Source of the DNA: PGYR01 sp034670025
GTDB taxonomy: Bacteria > Bacteroidota > Ignavibacteria > Kapaibacteriales > UBA2268
Assembly: GCA_034670025.1 (NCBI GenBank)
Contig: JAXMOE010000002.1
Location: 310,001-374,000 of the forward strand
Length of the DNA: 64,000 nucleotides
Direction: 5' to 3'
The notes below the pieces were generated by a model. That model was not told the DNA's origin and ran no database searches. It saw only the letters and a program-made list of their open reading frames with translations. Positions 15,874-24,679 of the stretch are shown piece after piece. A program made the translations under genes and the position numbers. Within the stretch, counting starts at the first letter, position 1. Every line of letters starts with the position of its first letter.

Positions 15874-17949
15874 ATGAAAATTTGTGTTTTAATTATATTA
15901 ATATTCAGCTATTCACTTTTTGCTAATACACCCGAAGTCTTGGTCAGAGGAAGTGTGTCTGTTAAATCTGTAGAAATTGTTGGAGAAAATGTTTTTTTAG
16001 ATTTCAATAAGAGCAATGTTGTACAAGTATTTAATTTAAATGAAGAGATTACAAAATCATTAATATATACACATGTAGAACCAAGTCATATTAGTACTGC
16101 CCCGACTCATGCTGCTACCAATAATTACTTCATTAGTATGAATTATGACACACTGCGAAAATTTGAAAATAACACTGGCAGACTTATTGAGGCAATTAGC
16201 TTAGACTCACTCTATGGAGAATCAAATTATGATTTATTCCACCACGGAGAAGAATATATTATTATTACTAGTAAAGAAGCATTGAGAATAGTAGAAACTA
16301 ATAATTATAATATTATTAATGAATCGGATTCATTTGGTGCAAGCTATGTACAATCTCAAAATGATAGAAATACTTTTTATAATGGTAAAAGAATAATACA
16401 TATAAATGAAAACACTGAAATAGAGTATTATGATTTAGAAATAGATGAAAGAGTACATTATTTTGTACTATTAAATAACAGATTCATCTATACTCAAGTG
16501 ATTAATAACAGTTTCTACGTCTTTAGTTATAACTTAGAGTCAAAGAAGGAAAAACGTATTGAGTTTGGTACAGTAGCTGATATTATGATAATTGATAATA
16601 AGCTTGCTTTGTTGAGTGGAAGAAGTGTTGCGTTATTAACCCAAGAGTTAAATGAAATAAAGACAATCGTTGTTGATAAAGATTTTACTTATTCTTCCTT
16701 CACCAAAATAGATTATAATAATATTGTTTTAGTGAATAGACATACTCACAGTGCATACAAGCTGAATATAACTACTGAAGAAGCTGACTATCTAACCGAA
16801 CCTATCAATTTAATAAATGATTTTGCCATTTCTGATGATGAAAAATTCTTATTTATCTCATTTTCAGACTTTCAGGGTATTGAAAAGTATAGAATATATA
16901 ACTATCCATCAATGGGAATTCTAAGTGAAGATACTTTAGATATTAAACGGTATTCTGTTATCAACTTTGTAGAAAGTACCGGGTTTGTAGTATTGAATAA
17001 TGATGAAGAACTTTATTCAATTAATCCTTACAAAAACTTTGAAAAGAAGTTATTCCTATCAACAGAAAAAGGAATTGATGTATTCAGAATAGAAAATGAT
17101 GAGATATTAATATCTAAAAATAATGAATTTAGCATATACTACCTCTATTCAAAAAAAATAGTTGATACTTATACGATTAAAGAAAACATAACAGAAATAT
17201 TCTCAAATAAAGCTTTCTATGTTCTGGGTTCAAAAGAAAGTATAAATAATTATTACCTTACAACTATTGGTAAAGTATCGTCAAAAGTAAAAACTATTGG
17301 TATTAAGCACTCTTTAGGTTGGGATGAAGGAATTGGACGGAAAAGTGTTTTAACAGAGAACTCTCTTTACGCATTAGAAAAACGATTTGATGGTGAAGAT
17401 AGATTATTCATTTATAGAGTTGGTGATATTTATGAACAAGCAACAAGATTTGAATTTGAAGATTTTAGAACAATAGTAGCATTGAATAATAAAACATTAA
17501 TCTGTGCTAAAAGAGAGCCATTTAGATTAGAAAGATATTCGTTTGATTTAAATAATGATTTTAATTATGAAATAGAAGAAACTATTTTTATTGACCCTAT
17601 TCATATCGGATCAACAAGTGGAAACTCAGGAATGGGAACTATTGATAAAATGATAGTTAAGGGTGACAATTTAATATACTCAACTGGTGCACTTTCTTCC
17701 TTGAGAAGAGTAGATATTAATAAACTAAAAACAGACGTTAGAGCAGAGAATGAGTTGAATATTAATGAACTAAAAGGGTTGATTGATGATGGTGCTAATA
17801 TAAAAGTATATGACTACGTGGGAAATATGATTGATTTAGAAAATGAGCTCGACTTTAAATCATTATACTCTAAATTGTTAAAAAATAGATTGTACTTTAT
17901 AATTGTTTTGGACAAAGGTGAAAATAAGTTTTACAAATTTTTAAAATAA
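15874..17949 (+). CDS. Secreted hypothetical protein with T9SS-like C-terminal segment
   Basis: Not recognised as a known family. Residues 1-17 form a signal peptide (hydrophobic ILIILIFSYSLFA-type core). The rest is beta-rich, Asn/Ile/Tyr-rich and without cysteine-rich or catalytic motifs, with short strand-turn patterns that suggest a propeller-like fold. Residues about 640-691 resemble a type IX secretion sorting domain: a VYDYVGN turn, then LKNRLYFIIVLDKG and the closing FYKFLK. It is more AT-rich than adjacent rpoC and is flanked by 17-bp direct repeats derived from the rpoC terminator, which suggests a later insertion or duplication here. Four 10-bp tandem repeats lie in its upstream region. 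Confidence 0.6.
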   Translation: MKICVLIILIFSYSLFANTPEVLVRGSVSVKSVEIVGENVFLDFNKSNVVQVFNLNEEITKSLIYTHVEPSHISTAPTHAATNNYFISMNYDTLRKFENNTGRLIEAISLDSLYGESNYDLFHHGEEYIIITSKEALRIVETNNYNIINESDSFGASYVQSQNDRNTFYNGKRIIHINENTEIEYYDLEIDERVHYFVLLNNRFIYTQVINNSFYVFSYNLESKKEKRIEFGTVADIMIIDNKLALLSGRSVALLTQELNEIKTIVVDKDFTYSSFTKIDYNNIVLVNRHTHSAYKLNITTEEADYLTEPINLINDFAISDDEKFLFISFSDFQGIEKYRIYNYPSMGILSEDTLDIKRYSVINFVESTGFVVLNNDEELYSINPYKNFEKKLFLSTEKGIDVFRIENDEILISKNNEFSIYYLYSKKIVDTYTIKENITEIFSNKAFYVLGSKESINNYYLTTIGKVSSKVKTIGIKHSLGWDEGIGRKSVLTENSLYALEKRFDGEDRLFIYRVGDIYEQATRFEFEDFRTIVALNNKTLICAKREPFRLERYSFDLNNDFNYEIEETIFIDPIHIGSTSGNSGMGTIDKMIVKGDNLIYSTGALSSLRRVDINKLKTDVRAENELNINELKGLIDDGANIKVYDYVGNMIDLENELDFKSLYSKLLKNRLYFIIVLDKGENKFYKFLK

Positions 17950-17962
17950 GCAGTAAATTATT

Positions 17963-17979
17963 GCTGATTCGGTTTTTTT
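17963..17979 (+). repeat. 17-bp direct repeat, copy 2
   Basis: GCTGATTCGGTTTTTTT, an exact copy of the 3' half of the rpoC terminator. Its 5' partner (AAAACCGAATTGGC) is absent here, so it is not a functional copy of that terminator. TGATTCGG (17965-17972) could instead pair with CTGAATCA (17980-17987) across a T7 loop. Confidence 0.8.
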
Positions 17980-18068
17980 CTGAATCAATTGAAACCACTT
18001 TGGGTAAAATTCGTTTTAAGGGTAGATACAAACTACAATTAAGAATTTTACAAATAAGGAGTTTTACA

Positions 18069-18362
18069 ATGAAAAACATAACAACAATAATCGCAGCACT
18101 ACTTTTTGCTACTTCGGCTACTTTTGCATCAATCAATATAGATGTTGATACAAAGACGGACAAAATTGAAATACAATCAACTGACTCTAAGGTACACGAA
18201 GTTATATTGAACAGAGTAGAAGGTGCGGCGTACAACACTAATATCGCAGTTCCATCGGACAATTTGTCTATCTCTACTAAGCTTCTGCAACGCGGAATGT
18301 ACTTCATTCAGGCAAGAGATTTGAATGGAAATAAGACAAGCCAATTCATCAATGTGAATTAA
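18069..18362 (+). CDS. Small secreted protein, DUF3244/T9SS-tail-like
   Basis: The frame is open from 17961, but the ATG at 18069 has an AAGGAG Shine-Dalgarno (18056-18061) and opens with a clear signal peptide (MKNITTIIAALLFATSATFA). The product is therefore 97 residues. The mature part (about 77 residues) is a single beta-sandwich-sized module: VHEVILNRVEGAAY, LLQRGMYFIQARDLNG and QFINVN. These resemble the small DUF3244 proteins of Bacteroidota and the fold of T9SS sorting domains. No function is known. A strong terminator follows 43 bases after the stop, suggesting a monocistronic message. Confidence 0.7.
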   Translation: MKNITTIIAALLFATSATFASINIDVDTKTDKIEIQSTDSKVHEVILNRVEGAAYNTNIAVPSDNLSISTKLLQRGMYFIQARDLNGNKTSQFINVN

Positions 18363-18404
18363 GCTACGAAATAGCTTAGAGCTTAGCCCAAATATTATTA
18401 AATT

Positions 18405-18439
18405 TGCTGTTAGTATTAATTATTAACAGCATTTTTTTT
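18405..18439 (+). terminator. Intrinsic terminator abutting the next start codon
   Basis: TGCTGTTAGTA (18405-18415) pairs with TATTAACAGCA (18421-18431), 11 bp with one G-U and a 5-base loop, followed by eight T residues ending at 18439. The ATG of the UDP-glucuronate decarboxylase gene begins at 18440. Confidence 0.8.
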
Positions 18440-19375
18440 ATGAAAACTGTACTCATTACCGGCGCGGCTGGTTTCCTCGGTTCACACCTTTGTGACAAAT
18501 TTATCGGCAAAAACTTCAAAGTAATTGGGGTTGACAATTTGCTAACAGGCAACACAGACAATATAGCCCATCTGGTGGGCAACCCGAACTTCAGGTTTGT
18601 ACACCACGACGTAACCGAGTACAACTTCTTCGCTGAAGATATAGACTATATACTCCATTTTGCTTCTCCTGCATCACCTATCGATTACTTAAAGCTACCC
18701 ATCCAGACGCTTAAGGTTGGCTCACTTGGTACACACAAAATACTTGGGCTTGCCAAAGAGAAGGGTGCAAGGTACTTACTCGCAAGTACGAGTGAGGTCT
18801 ATGGCGACCCTTTGGTACACCCACAGACAGAAGAGTATTGGGGGAATGTTAACCCTATTGGCTCACGTGGGGTTTATGATGAAGCAAAAAGATTTTCGGA
18901 AGCAATTACTATGGCTTACCACCAATATCACGGTGTGGAAACGAGAATAGTAAGAATATTCAACACCTACGGCCCACGTATGCGATTGCACGACGGCAGG
19001 GCAATACCTAACTTTATCCGCCAAGCACTAAAAGGCGAGCCAGTAACTGTCTATGGCGATGGTTCGCAGACTCGTTCTGTGTGCTATGTCGATGATTTGG
19101 TCGAAGGTATATACCGCTTGCTTATGAGCGATGAGGTCAATCCAGTAAATATTGGTAATCCCGATGAGCTGACTATGCTCGATTTGGCAAAGGAAATAAT
19201 CGAGATTATTGGCTCTGACTCGGAAATAGTATTTGAGAATCTACCCCAAGATGACCCTAAAATCAGACAGCCAGACATTACCAAAGCTAAGGAAATACTG
19301 GACTGGACTCCAAAAATAGATAGAAAAGATGGTTTGGAGAAGACAATAGCTGATTTCAAAAACAGAATTGGGTAA
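18440..19375 (+). CDS. uxs: UDP-glucuronate decarboxylase (UDP-xylose synthase family)
   Basis: A short-chain-dehydrogenase-fold sugar-nucleotide enzyme that converts UDP-glucuronate to UDP-xylose using tightly bound NAD+, supplying xylose for surface glycans. At 311 residues it is the compact bacterial form. The Rossmann motif TGAAGFLG is at residues 7-14. The catalytic set Thr117-Ser118-Glu119, Tyr146 and Lys150 (VYDEAKR) is present. NTYGPRM and the GDGSQTRSVCYVDDLVEG stretch are typical of UXS. The start is the ATG at 18440; an in-frame TTG at 18404 would lie inside the terminator and adds non-conserved residues. No Shine-Dalgarno is possible because T8 immediately precedes the ATG. Confidence 0.88.
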   Translation: MKTVLITGAAGFLGSHLCDKFIGKNFKVIGVDNLLTGNTDNIAHLVGNPNFRFVHHDVTEYNFFAEDIDYILHFASPASPIDYLKLPIQTLKVGSLGTHKILGLAKEKGARYLLASTSEVYGDPLVHPQTEEYWGNVNPIGSRGVYDEAKRFSEAITMAYHQYHGVETRIVRIFNTYGPRMRLHDGRAIPNFIRQALKGEPVTVYGDGSQTRSVCYVDDLVEGIYRLLMSDEVNPVNIGNPDELTMLDLAKEIIEIIGSDSEIVFENLPQDDPKIRQPDITKAKEILDWTPKIDRKDGLEKTIADFKNRIG

Positions 19376-19437
19376 GGTAATTTCGTTAGAATTTTTTATA
19401 TTGAAGAATAAGAAAAACACACAGAGAGATAATTGAA

Positions 19438-20067
19438 ATGAAAAAATTAGTATTACTATTAGTATTGGCGACGAGTATATCGCTTGTAGCACAAACAGAG
19501 GGCTTTATCCAAACGGCATACAATGCTATTAAGATAAAGGACTATGACAAGGCATTGACTTATTACAACAAGGCAATAGAAAAAACTGATGACTATGCTC
19601 CTACTTACTACGGGCGTGGATTGGCTTATTTCTACAAGGGCGATTATGATGAAGCAATAGAAGATTTCAACAAGGCGGTACAGCTGGATAGCTACTATTT
19701 CGAAGCATACTATGGTAAAGGGCTTTCGGAAGTGGAGCGTGGTAATTTGCAGACTGCTATTAAGGATTTCACTAAGACGCTTTCTATTTCTAATGAGTAC
19801 CCGGAGGCATATTATGCAAGAGGAAATGCTCATTATTTCTTAGAAGCTTGGGACAAAGCACTGATGGACTATAGCCGTGCAATAGAGTTGCAGCCGAGTT
19901 ATGCTATGCCTTTCTATGCTCGTGGTGCAGTGCATAAGTTGAACAAACGCAATAGTGCAGCACTTCAGGATTTTGAGAAATTCATAGAGTTAAATGGAAA
20001 CAAGGGCCCTTTGGCAGATGAAATTAATAGATTGATAGATGAAATAAACAACCCAATTGAAGAATGA
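19438..20067 (+). CDS. Periplasmic/secreted tetratricopeptide repeat protein
   Basis: A 209-residue protein with signal peptide (residues 1-19) and about five consecutive TPR units filling residues 20-200. The TPR consensus is clear in KDYDKALTYYNKAIE, APTYYGRGLAYFYKGDYDEA, YPEAYYARGNAHYF and YAMPFYARGAVHKL. TPRs form a superhelical protein-binding groove, so it is likely an assembly or scaffold factor in the periplasm. The stop codon overlaps the start of the next gene by four bases, and the genes that follow encode outer-membrane and lipoprotein products, so a joint envelope role is plausible. No specific function is recognised. Confidence 0.85.
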   Translation: MKKLVLLLVLATSISLVAQTEGFIQTAYNAIKIKDYDKALTYYNKAIEKTDDYAPTYYGRGLAYFYKGDYDEAIEDFNKAVQLDSYYFEAYYGKGLSEVERGNLQTAIKDFTKTLSISNEYPEAYYARGNAHYFLEAWDKALMDYSRAIELQPSYAMPFYARGAVHKLNKRNSAALQDFEKFIELNGNKGPLADEINRLIDEINNPIEE

Positions 20068-21704
20068 GATATTTATTTATAGTAGTCACGGCTGCATTAA
20101 CGCTTTTCGCAGTTAATAATGTAACGGCACAAGGATATTTATCTGGTAATTTTGTTTCAGAAGGGCAATACTACTTGCAAGATAGTGCTATTGGTACTTC
20201 GGAATTTCCTAAGCAAGTAGCAGTTCAAGGTTTTTTGAATGCACGTTACCACATCAATGATTTTGAATTTGGTATGAGGTATGAAGCATACCGACCACCA
20301 CTTTTGGGAATTGACACAAGATTTGAAGGCAGTGGATTCCCATTTTTATATGGGACTTACCGTTCTGACTTAATTGATGTAACTGCTGGTAACTTTTATG
20401 AGCAATTTGGCTCTGGACTTATACTTAGAACTTATGAAGAAAAAGCACTCGGAATAGACAACTCACTCAATGGTTTAAGAGTTAACTTCAGACCTGATGA
20501 TGGAGTGGAATTGACTGGACTAATGGGAACTATGCGAGAGTTTTGGAACCAAAGTGAGGGAATAATTCGTGGTGCAAAAGCAAAAATTTATTTAGATGAA
20601 TATACTGATTTATTCGGTGACAACGGTGTTTCGCTCGGTGGTGGATTTGTAAGTAAATACGAAGCAGACAACGAGAACACTTACAATCTACCTGAAAATG
20701 TATTTGCTTACTACCTTAGAGCTTCAGTTATTGGTAATAGCTATAGTTTCGATGCCGAATACTCAAACAAGATAAACGATCCTTCGATAGTGAATAGCTC
20801 CTCATTCAATAGTGGAGAGGGTTTGTTACTTAGTGGATCTTATTTTACTGATGGATTGGGGGTTTCCTTAGATTTTCACAGAGCTGACAATATGGATTTC
20901 AGAGCAGAAAGATCAGCAACCGGTAATATATTGAATATGAACTTTATTCCACCATTGACTAAACAACATACATATAGACTGACATCACTTTACCCTTTTG
21001 CAACTCAGTTAGTGGGTGAAATAGGTATTCAGGCAGATGTTACTTATAAGTTTGAATCTGGTAGCTTTTTGGGTGGTGAATATGGTACACTATTAAGTGT
21101 GAATTACAGTAGAGTCCACAATATTGATTCTACAGCGACAGGCGAATTTACGTATGATTCTGACTTTTTCGCATTTGGTGACAGATTGTTCTACGAGGAT
21201 TTGAATTTTGAAGTGTCAAAACGTTGGTCTGATGATTTTAAGACAAAAGCGAGTTATTTGACTCAGACTTATGACAAAGATGTTTCAGAAAACGGATGGG
21301 CTCCTACAGCTGGTAAAGTATTTTCAGATATTGTAATATTAGATTTCAATTATAGATTGTCTGACGATGTTTCTTTAAAAATGGACTTAGAGCATATATG
21401 GGCCAAGCAAGAAATATATCCAGATGCTTCTGATTATGTCAATGGAAACTGGGTTATGGCAATGTATGAGTTGACTATAAGTCCTAATTATTTTATCTCA
21501 ATTTCTGATGAATTTAACTACGGAAATGAATTTGCTAAAAATAGAGTACACTACTATAGTGGATCTTTCGCCTATGTAACTGGTGGAACGCGATTACAGA
21601 TGACTTATGGAAGACAGAGAGCGGGTATAATATGTGTTGGTGGGGTGTGTAGGTTTGTTCCTGCTTCCACTGGACTTTATTTTAGTGTTGGAACTACTTT
21701 TTAG
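20064..21704 (+). CDS. Outer-membrane beta-barrel protein, DUF6029-like
   Basis: The 546-residue protein starts with a signal peptide (residues 1-22, ending VTAQ) and continues as regularly alternating amphipathic strands with Gly/Tyr-rich turns through to a C-terminal aromatic residue (SVGTTF), typical of a large outer-membrane barrel. The N-terminal region (GYLSGNFVSEGQYYLQD, then LNARYH and the GLRVNFRP region) resembles the Bacteroidota DUF6029 family of unknown role. It overlaps the TPR gene by four bases and is followed eight bases later by an Omp28-like lipoprotein gene, so the three are probably made together. The family call is from memory; the barrel nature is well supported. Confidence 0.7.
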   Translation: MRYLFIVVTAALTLFAVNNVTAQGYLSGNFVSEGQYYLQDSAIGTSEFPKQVAVQGFLNARYHINDFEFGMRYEAYRPPLLGIDTRFEGSGFPFLYGTYRSDLIDVTAGNFYEQFGSGLILRTYEEKALGIDNSLNGLRVNFRPDDGVELTGLMGTMREFWNQSEGIIRGAKAKIYLDEYTDLFGDNGVSLGGGFVSKYEADNENTYNLPENVFAYYLRASVIGNSYSFDAEYSNKINDPSIVNSSSFNSGEGLLLSGSYFTDGLGVSLDFHRADNMDFRAERSATGNILNMNFIPPLTKQHTYRLTSLYPFATQLVGEIGIQADVTYKFESGSFLGGEYGTLLSVNYSRVHNIDSTATGEFTYDSDFFAFGDRLFYEDLNFEVSKRWSDDFKTKASYLTQTYDKDVSENGWAPTAGKVFSDIVILDFNYRLSDDVSLKMDLEHIWAKQEIYPDASDYVNGNWVMAMYELTISPNYFISISDEFNYGNEFAKNRVHYYSGSFAYVTGGTRLQMTYGRQRAGIICVGGVCRFVPASTGLYFSVGTTF

Positions 21705-21712
21705 GTGAGATT

Positions 21713-22543
21713 ATGAAAAAAATATATTTAGTATTAATAACTGCACTTTTTGTTGTCAGTTGCGATGTTGTCGATGAACCTTATCTGCAAGATAAAAGTA
21801 CAATAGAAATAGGCGATTTCAAAAAGAATGTTATAATCTTTGATTTTACAGCTATTAATTGTGTTTATTGTCCTACTGCTAACAGAAAAGCTGAAGAGCT
21901 TTCAGATGAATATGGTCATGAGAATGTATTTGTTATTGGTGCACATGCAAGTACCTTAGCAAAACCAAAGTCAGAATTGAACCAAGTTGATTTCAGAACT
22001 GAAACCAGCAATGATTTATATGATAAGTTTGGCCAAGGCGAAGGATTACCCCTGGGTATGGTGAATATGAGAGATATTGATGGAAGAAAAATAACTACTT
22101 TTGGTAACTGGGACGCTATGGTAATAGAGGAGTCTTACGAAGAGCCAGAAATGAATTTGGCTATTGAACTAACTCACACTGAAGGAAGCCAAGAAGTTGA
22201 GATAGAAATAACTGCAGACTACTTTACTAATAGCAATCCCGATGATAATATTACGATATATGTTACTGAAGATAGCTTGATTTCTGACCAAAAAGACGTT
22301 GGAGTGATGGTAGAAGACTATGTCCACAATCACGTATTGCGTGAATCTGTGACTGGTACTTTTGGCTCTCAATTCACTGAGACTGAAATTGCTTCTGGTG
22401 ATTCTCATAGCAAGACTTTTAACTATACAATTCCTGCTGAGTACAGAGCTGAGAAACTAAGATTTGTGGCATTTATTCAGAACAAGAACACAAATTACGT
22501 AAAACAAGTAACGGCAAAATACCTTTATGAGAAATCGGAATAA
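21713..22543 (+). CDS. Omp28-related lipoprotein with thioredoxin-like CxxC
   Basis: The signal peptide ends in a lipobox (FVVSC, Cys17), so this should be a lipid-anchored envelope protein. Residues about 35-130 form a thioredoxin-like domain with IIFDFTAINCVYCPTANRKAEELS split around Cys50-Val-Tyr-Cys53, matching the Omp28 family of Bacteroidota. The C-terminal half (about 150-276) is beta-rich, as in the family. The retained CxxC suggests a redox or disulfide-related activity, in contrast to the Cys-less relative encoded at 26747-28720. It ends overlapping the DUF2007 gene by 17 bases. Confidence 0.8.
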   Translation: MKKIYLVLITALFVVSCDVVDEPYLQDKSTIEIGDFKKNVIIFDFTAINCVYCPTANRKAEELSDEYGHENVFVIGAHASTLAKPKSELNQVDFRTETSNDLYDKFGQGEGLPLGMVNMRDIDGRKITTFGNWDAMVIEESYEEPEMNLAIELTHTEGSQEVEIEITADYFTNSNPDDNITIYVTEDSLISDQKDVGVMVEDYVHNHVLRESVTGTFGSQFTETEIASGDSHSKTFNYTIPAEYRAEKLRFVAFIQNKNTNYVKQVTAKYLYEKSE

Positions 22544-22790
22544 CGATGAAAATTGGGTAGTTGTTTACACTACCTCAACTGAGTTCGATGCTCATTTGAT
22601 CAAAGGTATGTTGGAAAATGCAGACATTCCTGCCCGTGTACTTTCTCAAGTAGATACTACTCGGCAGTTCACTCTTGGTAACTTGGCGATAGTTAAAATC
22701 TATGTGCTGAAAAGTGATGTCGAATTTTCTAAAAAGTTGATTAAAGAAAGCGAAAAAGACCTTGATGAAGACATTGACGAAGAAGATTAG
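22527..22790 (+). CDS. DUF2007 domain protein (putative signal-transducing)
   Basis: A compact 87-residue cytoplasmic protein. The core NWVVVYTTSTEFDAHLIKGMLENADIPARVLSQ at residues about 9-41 is the DUF2007 ferredoxin-like fold: a strand, a helix in which accessory-residue patterns resemble GlnB-like folds, then a strand. A short acidic tail (residues 75-87) follows. The family is widespread but functionally undefined. The start codon lies inside the preceding gene (17-base overlap), which implies translational coupling. Its 3' end overlaps the convergent DsbA-like gene by four bases. Confidence 0.8.
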   Translation: MRNRNNDENWVVVYTTSTEFDAHLIKGMLENADIPARVLSQVDTTRQFTLGNLAIVKIYVLKSDVEFSKKLIKESEKDLDEDIDEED

Positions 22791-23428
22791 GTCAGTGATT
22801 TTAATCTTTCTTTTATCCTTTCGTACTTAGTTGCTCCGCGAGTCAAGAAGTGTATTTCGTCATCTTTGAATAAGAATACCGTTGGGAATCCTGTTACACC
22901 CAATCTTCTGGACAGCTCAAAATCATGCTTCATTACTGGCACTACTTTATCGCTTTTGGTTATAGTGAGCAACTTGCCTTTATCTACACCAAAAGTATTG
23001 ACATTAGCTAACAAATCTTCTGTGCTATCGGGGTGAACCCCGTGGTAATAGATTGCGTTTTGTAATTCGTGAGCAAAAGGTACAGATTTTTTTGTATCAA
23101 AACTCTTGAATGCAGTCATTAACTTAGAGCCAGGAATAGAGGTTTGTATTACGTCTCCATTTTCCAAAGTGCCGTTTATGTACTTATCGCCAAACTTAAC
23201 GCCCATCTTGTCTTCTACTGTTTTGTAGGCATCTTTGATATAGCTCGACATATTAGATAAGGGGCCAATTCGGTCGCCAGTCACCATTCCCCCAGATACA
23301 GTTTCAAAATCAATAGTATCACTATATTCTTCATATAGCTTCATCATAACTGGGGAGAACCCATAGCACCAACCACACATTATATCATAGACATAAAGTA
23401 TGGTTGGTTTCTGTTTATCGTGTTCCAT
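22787..23428 (-). CDS. DsbA family protein (FrnE-like thiol oxidoreductase)
   Basis: The 213-residue protein has a thioredoxin fold interrupted by a helical insertion, as in DsbA/FrnE. The active site is CGWC (Cys18 and Cys21) after the first strand (TILYVYDIM), and the cis-proline loop is VTGFPTVFLF (residues about 174-183). There is no signal peptide, so it should act in the cytoplasm, as FrnE-like proteins do. The substrate is unknown. It is downstream of the tryptophan dioxygenase gene on the same strand with a 31-base gap. Confidence 0.85.
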   Translation of the reverse strand: MEHDKQKPTILYVYDIMCGWCYGFSPVMMKLYEEYSDTIDFETVSGGMVTGDRIGPLSNMSSYIKDAYKTVEDKMGVKFGDKYINGTLENGDVIQTSIPGSKLMTAFKSFDTKKSVPFAHELQNAIYYHGVHPDSTEDLLANVNTFGVDKGKLLTITKSDKVVPVMKHDFELSRRLGVTGFPTVFLFKDDEIHFLTRGATKYERIKERLKSLT

Positions 23429-23459
23429 TTTTGATTATTCTTTGGTTTGTTCTTAGTGT

Positions 23460-24569
23460 TTATCCTTTGAACGAATAACCCAACTTTTCATTTAATTCTT
23501 CTGGTAATTCTGGTAATTCGGACCTTGGTATCAATAATGTAGATACATTGTGTAGGTCTCTGAATATATGATGCTCATCCGCAGTTTTCTTTAAGTAACC
23601 GTGACCAGATGATCCTCCAGTTCCCATTTTTTTACCGAGCATTTTTAATACCATTTGCGAGTGTCTGAATCTCCACATAATGAACGATTCGTCTATCTCT
23701 ACAATCTTGTCCAATATGCTGTATGGCATACGCAAGATTGGCTTGTCTCGGTATAGATTGATGAGCAACGCCGCTTTTGTTGCCTCGAATGACAAACGCA
23801 CTTCGCCGTCTTCTTTTTGCTTGTCGTGTTTCTCTTTGTCTAATGAGTTAGCAATGTATTCTTTCTGCATTTCTAACATTTTTATACGGTGTTGTTTTTC
23901 TTTTTCAGTTATGTATTCTGTTTCTAATATGGCTTCTTTTTCTCTTTCAGTCATATTATCTACAGCTTGCAAGTATGCAGAGGAGAATTTGAAATCTTCT
24001 TGTTGAAGAAATGGAGTTCTTTCTAACCATTTTTCTAAGATGTCAAATAGTGAAAGTGAATTTTCTAATCCCTCTAACTCTTTTTGCTGTTCTTCGTTGA
24101 AGGGTGATTTGTAATCATAGTTACCGTAAGTAATTCTCTGCTTAGAAGGTAGTCCGAGCATAGCTTCTACTTTTCTGAACTGAAAACTCTGGAAGCCCGA
24201 AGCAGGGATTAAATAATTCCTGAAATCGAGGAAATCGAGCGGAGTCAGTGTTTCTAATACATTTATCTGGTCTATTAGTAGCTTCTGAATTTCATGTATT
24301 CTTTTTAGCTTAGCCAATGCCTCACCCAATTGGTATTCGGGTACTGGGTCTTGCGATAGCGTTTTTGCTACCAAATTCAGCTCGTGTATTATCTGTTTGA
24401 ACCACAGCTCATAAACCTGATGGATTACAATAAATAGCATTTCGTCGTGTGCTGGTTCGCCTAATTCGGAACTTCTTAGGTTTTGTGCACCTAATACTTT
24501 GTCTAATTCTAAGTATTCGTTGTAGTGAACGGATGTGTATTTTTTACTCATAGTATTATAATTTTCCAT
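23460..24569 (-). CDS. kynA: Tryptophan 2,3-dioxygenase
   Basis: A heme enzyme that opens the indole ring of L-tryptophan to N-formylkynurenine, first step of the kynurenine route. Family blocks are visible: YTSVHYNEYLELDKVLGAQ near the N-terminus, HDEMLFIVIHQVYELWFKQI (substrate and distal His region), the FRKVEAMLG block, and the C-terminal proximal-heme region RFRHSQMVLKMLGKKMGTGGSSG. The full frame starts at a TTG (24584); ATGs at 24569 and 24551 are better starts and neither has a Shine-Dalgarno. The family often begins shortly before YTSVHY, so 24551 is equally possible. No other kynurenine-pathway gene is in the window. Confidence 0.93.
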   Translation of the reverse strand: MENYNTMSKKYTSVHYNEYLELDKVLGAQNLRSSELGEPAHDEMLFIVIHQVYELWFKQIIHELNLVAKTLSQDPVPEYQLGEALAKLKRIHEIQKLLIDQINVLETLTPLDFLDFRNYLIPASGFQSFQFRKVEAMLGLPSKQRITYGNYDYKSPFNEEQQKELEGLENSLSLFDILEKWLERTPFLQQEDFKFSSAYLQAVDNMTEREKEAILETEYITEKEKQHRIKMLEMQKEYIANSLDKEKHDKQKEDGEVRLSFEATKAALLINLYRDKPILRMPYSILDKIVEIDESFIMWRFRHSQMVLKMLGKKMGTGGSSGHGYLKKTADEHHIFRDLHNVSTLLIPRSELPELPEELNEKLGYSFKG

Positions 24570-24679
24570 TATTGTGATATTCAATTTATATAATATAACA
24601 GAATTTTTATAATTAAGAAAAAAGTGTCCTTAGTCTTATATTAATTATTAAGATATTATTCTCTATTTTCGTAGCTATT

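Noticed and set aside
17961..18068. N-terminal extension of the small secreted protein
   Set aside because: The extension has no start signal, overlaps the second 17-bp repeat, and would bury the signal peptide that begins at 18069 after a good Shine-Dalgarno.
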